Shown here: in pieces, positions 61,374-64,000 of the stretch
Layout of the letters: each line of letters begins with the position of its first letter
Numbering within the stretch: the first letter of the stretch is position 1
Made by a program: the position numbers and the translations under genes
Source of the DNA: Cordia subcordata
Taxonomy: Eukaryota > Streptophyta > Magnoliopsida > Boraginales > Cordiaceae
Assembly: GCA_028554755.1 (NCBI GenBank)
Contig: JAPTOF010000006.1
Location: 3,032,501 to 3,096,500, forward strand
Length of the DNA: 64,000 bases
Direction: 5' to 3'
Notes under the pieces: model-generated
What the model was told of the DNA's origin: nothing
What the model saw: the letters and a program-made list of their open reading frames with translations, nothing else
The model's database searches: none

Positions 61374-64000
61374 TCATGCCCCCTCGAGCGAAACCATGTC
61401 ATGAATAGTGAGCTTGGACTGCAAAAATTTAAAACAAGGAGTAGATAATGACTTTGTTAGTATATCAGCAATTTGATCAGTAGTAGAAATAAACTGACTT
61501 GAAGCTCTTTAGAAAGCACCTTCTCTCATCAATATATCTGGTCTAGAAATAGTGACGTATTGTAAGGCTCCAACAATACTACGATAAAGTAGAGCATTCA
61601 TGAAGGGATCTCCAATATGTTTAGAGAGATGCTGACTAATAAAGAGGGGAATAGAAACTCGCTTGGCTTTCTCCATATTTACACACTGCAAGACATCCAA
61701 AATATATTTTCACTAATGGAGTAATAGACCACTTTTAGTTTGCTCAACCTGAACGCTAAGGAAGAATGAAAGCACACCCAAGTCTTGGATTGAAAATTGT
61801 TTATTCAAAGTTGAAATCAGTGCTTAAATTGCTTTAGAGTTGTTCCCAGTGAGTATAATATCGTCAACATGAACCAAAATAACAGTATACTCAGTAGAGG
61901 TGTTATGTATAAATAAAGATGAATCATATACTGAAGCCACAAAACCTAATATCCAAAGATATAAGCCAAGTAAAGAGCCTTCTAAAGCTTACACACATAC
62001 TTTGGATAGGAACTGTTATAAACCTAGAAGGTGGAGCTATATACATATGTTCTTGTAAAACTCCATACAAGAAGGCATTGTCAACGTCCAATTGTTGCGA
62101 TGAGGCAAGTGACAGCACAATCCAAATAGTAATCGGTTTGACCATGGGACTAAAAGTTTCTGAGAAATCTACACTATCTTCTTGGCTATGCCCTTTGGCA
62201 ACCAAACGGGCTTTGTAGTGATCAATTGAACCATCTAATTTACGTTTGACTCGAAAAACCCATTTACAGGCAACAATATTAGCATCGTTGGTAGAAGTGG
62301 CAAAACGAGTTGAGAACCACGAGTCGATCCACCTAACTTACCAAAAAAGAGGGTTAGGGTTGATGATTTAATGATCTGCCAGACAAACAGGTCAATAAGA
62401 CCCAACCCGTCAAATTGGCGGGTTGGGTCGGGTCAATTCGTGGGTAACCCGCGAACTCATCAAAATGACTCATGAACTCGCCTAATTTGCCAAAACGACC
62501 TATAAACTCGTAAAAAATGACCCGCAAACTCGTCAAAGCTACTCGCCTAATTTGTTATAGTAACCCGCCTAACCCATTAGGGTCGAGTTAGGGTTTTAAT
62601 ACCTTTGGCCTGTTTATTAAACTGGTCAACCCGACCCGACTTGTCAACCCGCCATAAACATGTCGAGTTGACCTGCAGGTACCCGTTTGCCACCTCTAAT
62701 CATTGGGCTTGTGAACCAAAACCCAATTACCATTACGCATAAGAGCATTATATTCTGATTCCATTGCTTTTCACCAATGCTAAAATTTTGATGCCTGAAC
62801 ATATGTATGTGGTTCAGATTCGTGAAGTGCAGGAGCAGAAGACTTTGTCGTGGAAATGGAGTATGTAACATAGTCTAAAATTTTCTTGACCATGCGAGTA
62901 TTATCTTTGTTTCTTGTGATCATAAGTTGAGCTAAAGTAGAAGTCAAAATATTAGAAGCAACTGGGGCATTATGTTATGGGCCCTTGTAGTCACAAATGT
63001 CCAGAGATAAGGTGGATGCACACGGGACATTAGACATTTGTAACTGAATTGCTTGAGAACTCTGTGAAGCAGACAAGTAAGACACAACATGTGATGGCGT
63101 ACTTTAGAGATCAGGTGAGGATGCTAACAATTAGAGTGCTATCTTGAGCATTATGTGGGGAGACATCTAGCTCATGATCGACATCTGGGAGAGAACCAGA
63201 CAAATTAAGATGCTGACTTGGATTGGTAGTTGAAGAATTTAAGAGATTGTCGACAGCTAGGTAAGTAGAACTAGAATCCAAATTGGACCTGATTATGTGA
63301 CTAATAGGATATGTAACCGATAAACTTGAGTTGAAATTTGGTTCAAATTGCACTAAAGAGGTTTGACAGCTGACATTGGACTTATTCGGTTGTTCATATG
63401 AGGGAGGCTTTTCTAATACTTTACGTTGTGAGTCATCTAAATTAGCAAAAGGAAAATGAGTCTCATGAAAGATTACATGACAGGAGACATACACTCGCCT
63501 AGTACCAAACGATAACACCTACACCCATGTTGATCTGAACAGTACCCCTAGAAATATACAAGGTAGTGACTTTGGACTTAACTTGTTAGGTTTGTAAGTA
63601 GCCAAGTGCGAATAACACAAACACCCAAATGCCTGTAATATTGAATAATTTAAAGGTCGTCCAAACAGTCTATGAAATGGGGATATATTTTGTATCACAG
63701 GAGATGGTAACCAATTTATTAGAAAAATTGCAATTGAGAAGGCTTTTACCAAAATTGTTTAGGCATAGAAGCGTTAAACATTAAAGTAATTCCCATTTCT
63801 GTAACATGACGGATCTTTCGTTTAGCTAACCCGTTTTGTTCAAGCATATGAGGACACGAAATACGATGTTGAATACCACAAGCAGCAAAGTGAGCCTTTG
63901 GTCTACCTTGAGCAAGTTCAGGGGTACCATCACATTGCAAGGCAATAATTTAAGAAGAAAATTGATTTTCAATAAGGCTTTGAAATTGCATAAAATAGGA
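61374..64000 (-). pseudogene. decayed Ty1/copia retrotransposon polyprotein, cut by the window edge
   Basis: On the minus strand the order is integrase core (about 63940-63500, with the EQNG-type motif and H...FW region), linker, reverse transcriptase of the RVT_2 type (about 62900-61510), and the very end of RNase H (about 61500-61374, DQIADILTKSL and a stop). The copia-type gag-pol order places gag and protease beyond base 64000. The copy is dead: there are in-frame stops and frame breaks in integrase and reverse transcriptase, the usual YVDD is HVDD (61860-61871), a hAT-type MITE splits reverse transcriptase at 62292, and most of RNase H is deleted near 61510. Plant LTR retrotransposon relics of this kind are common. 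Confidence 0.85.
62292..62698. mobile_element. hAT-type MITE inserted in the copia reverse transcriptase
   Basis: The 407-bp element begins TAGAAGTGGCAAAACGAGT and ends with the complement of TAGAGGTGGCAAACGGGT. It is flanked by 8-bp duplications ATCGTTGG (62284-62291) and ATCATTGG (62699-62706) that match at 7 of 8 bases. The interior is rich in repeated GACCCGCC/GGGTTGGG-type and ACTCG motifs. The reverse transcriptase frame on both sides rejoins if the element and one duplication are ignored, which confirms the boundaries. Confidence 0.85.

Noticed and set aside
1..64000. tRNA, rRNA, snRNA, conserved miRNA or CRISPR features
   Set aside because: Scanned by eye for tRNA arms with B boxes, USE/TATA snRNA promoters, common plant miRNA sequences and regularly spaced repeats; only SINE-type Pol III boxes were found.

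Overview
This is a 64 kb window of an AT-rich plant nuclear genome, almost certainly a eudicot. The evidence is the spliced genes with GT-AG introns, a plastid omega-3 fatty acid desaturase with a transit peptide, a plant TBL cell-wall acetyltransferase, an FBD-type F-box protein, a plant ankyrin/CCCH zinc-finger protein, and dense MITE, SINE, hAT, MULE and Ty1/copia debris. The species cannot be named from the sequence alone. No bacterial operon, CRISPR array, tRNA or rRNA gene is visible.

Six gene models could be rebuilt by hand, with exon phases that close exactly. From left to right they are: (1) TBL29/ESK1-like xylan O-acetyltransferase, minus strand, 1354-4420, 5 exons, 536 aa; (2) F-box/FBD-type protein, minus, 9743-13962, 4 exons, 464 aa; (3) a 2-oxoglutarate/Fe(II) oxygenase-fold protein that appears to lack its metal ligands, minus, 16930-19685, 2 exons, 397 aa; (4) tomosyn-like WD40/R-SNARE protein, plus, 29050-39890, 24 exons, 1104 aa; (5) plastidial omega-3 desaturase FAD7/FAD8-like, plus, 44217-46436, 8 exons, 450 aa; (6) ankyrin plus tandem CCCH zinc-finger protein of the arginine-rich TZF family, minus, 49621-51666, one coding exon with a 498-bp 5'UTR intron. 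The genes are unrelated housekeeping or regulatory loci, and nothing suggests a cluster acting together.

The spaces between genes are mostly transposon remains. They include a MITE nested inside another MITE within intron 4 of the TBL gene, several dispersed copies of the same MITE family, a 925-bp hAT-like element with a 10-bp target-site duplication (20302-21226), two SINEs with good target-site duplications (22675-22842 and 40210-40304), and a three-unit AT-rich tandem array (about 23950-25450). There is also an LTR-like remnant (about 27083-27996), a Mutator-like element with very long terminal inverted repeats and a GC-rich centre (about 42413-43434), and, at the right edge, a decayed Ty1/copia polyprotein on the minus strand. 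The copia copy is interrupted by a 407-bp hAT-type MITE and has lost most of RNase H. From 52 kb to 61 kb no gene was recognised.

The observations most worth a second look are the oxygenase-fold protein without the HxD...H triad, the tomosyn R-SNARE motif with Asn at the expected zero-layer Arg, a GC-AG intron with a NAGNAG acceptor and a decayed exon copy in that same gene, the nested MITEs, and the MULE-like element. I did not find a convincing new multi-gene system.
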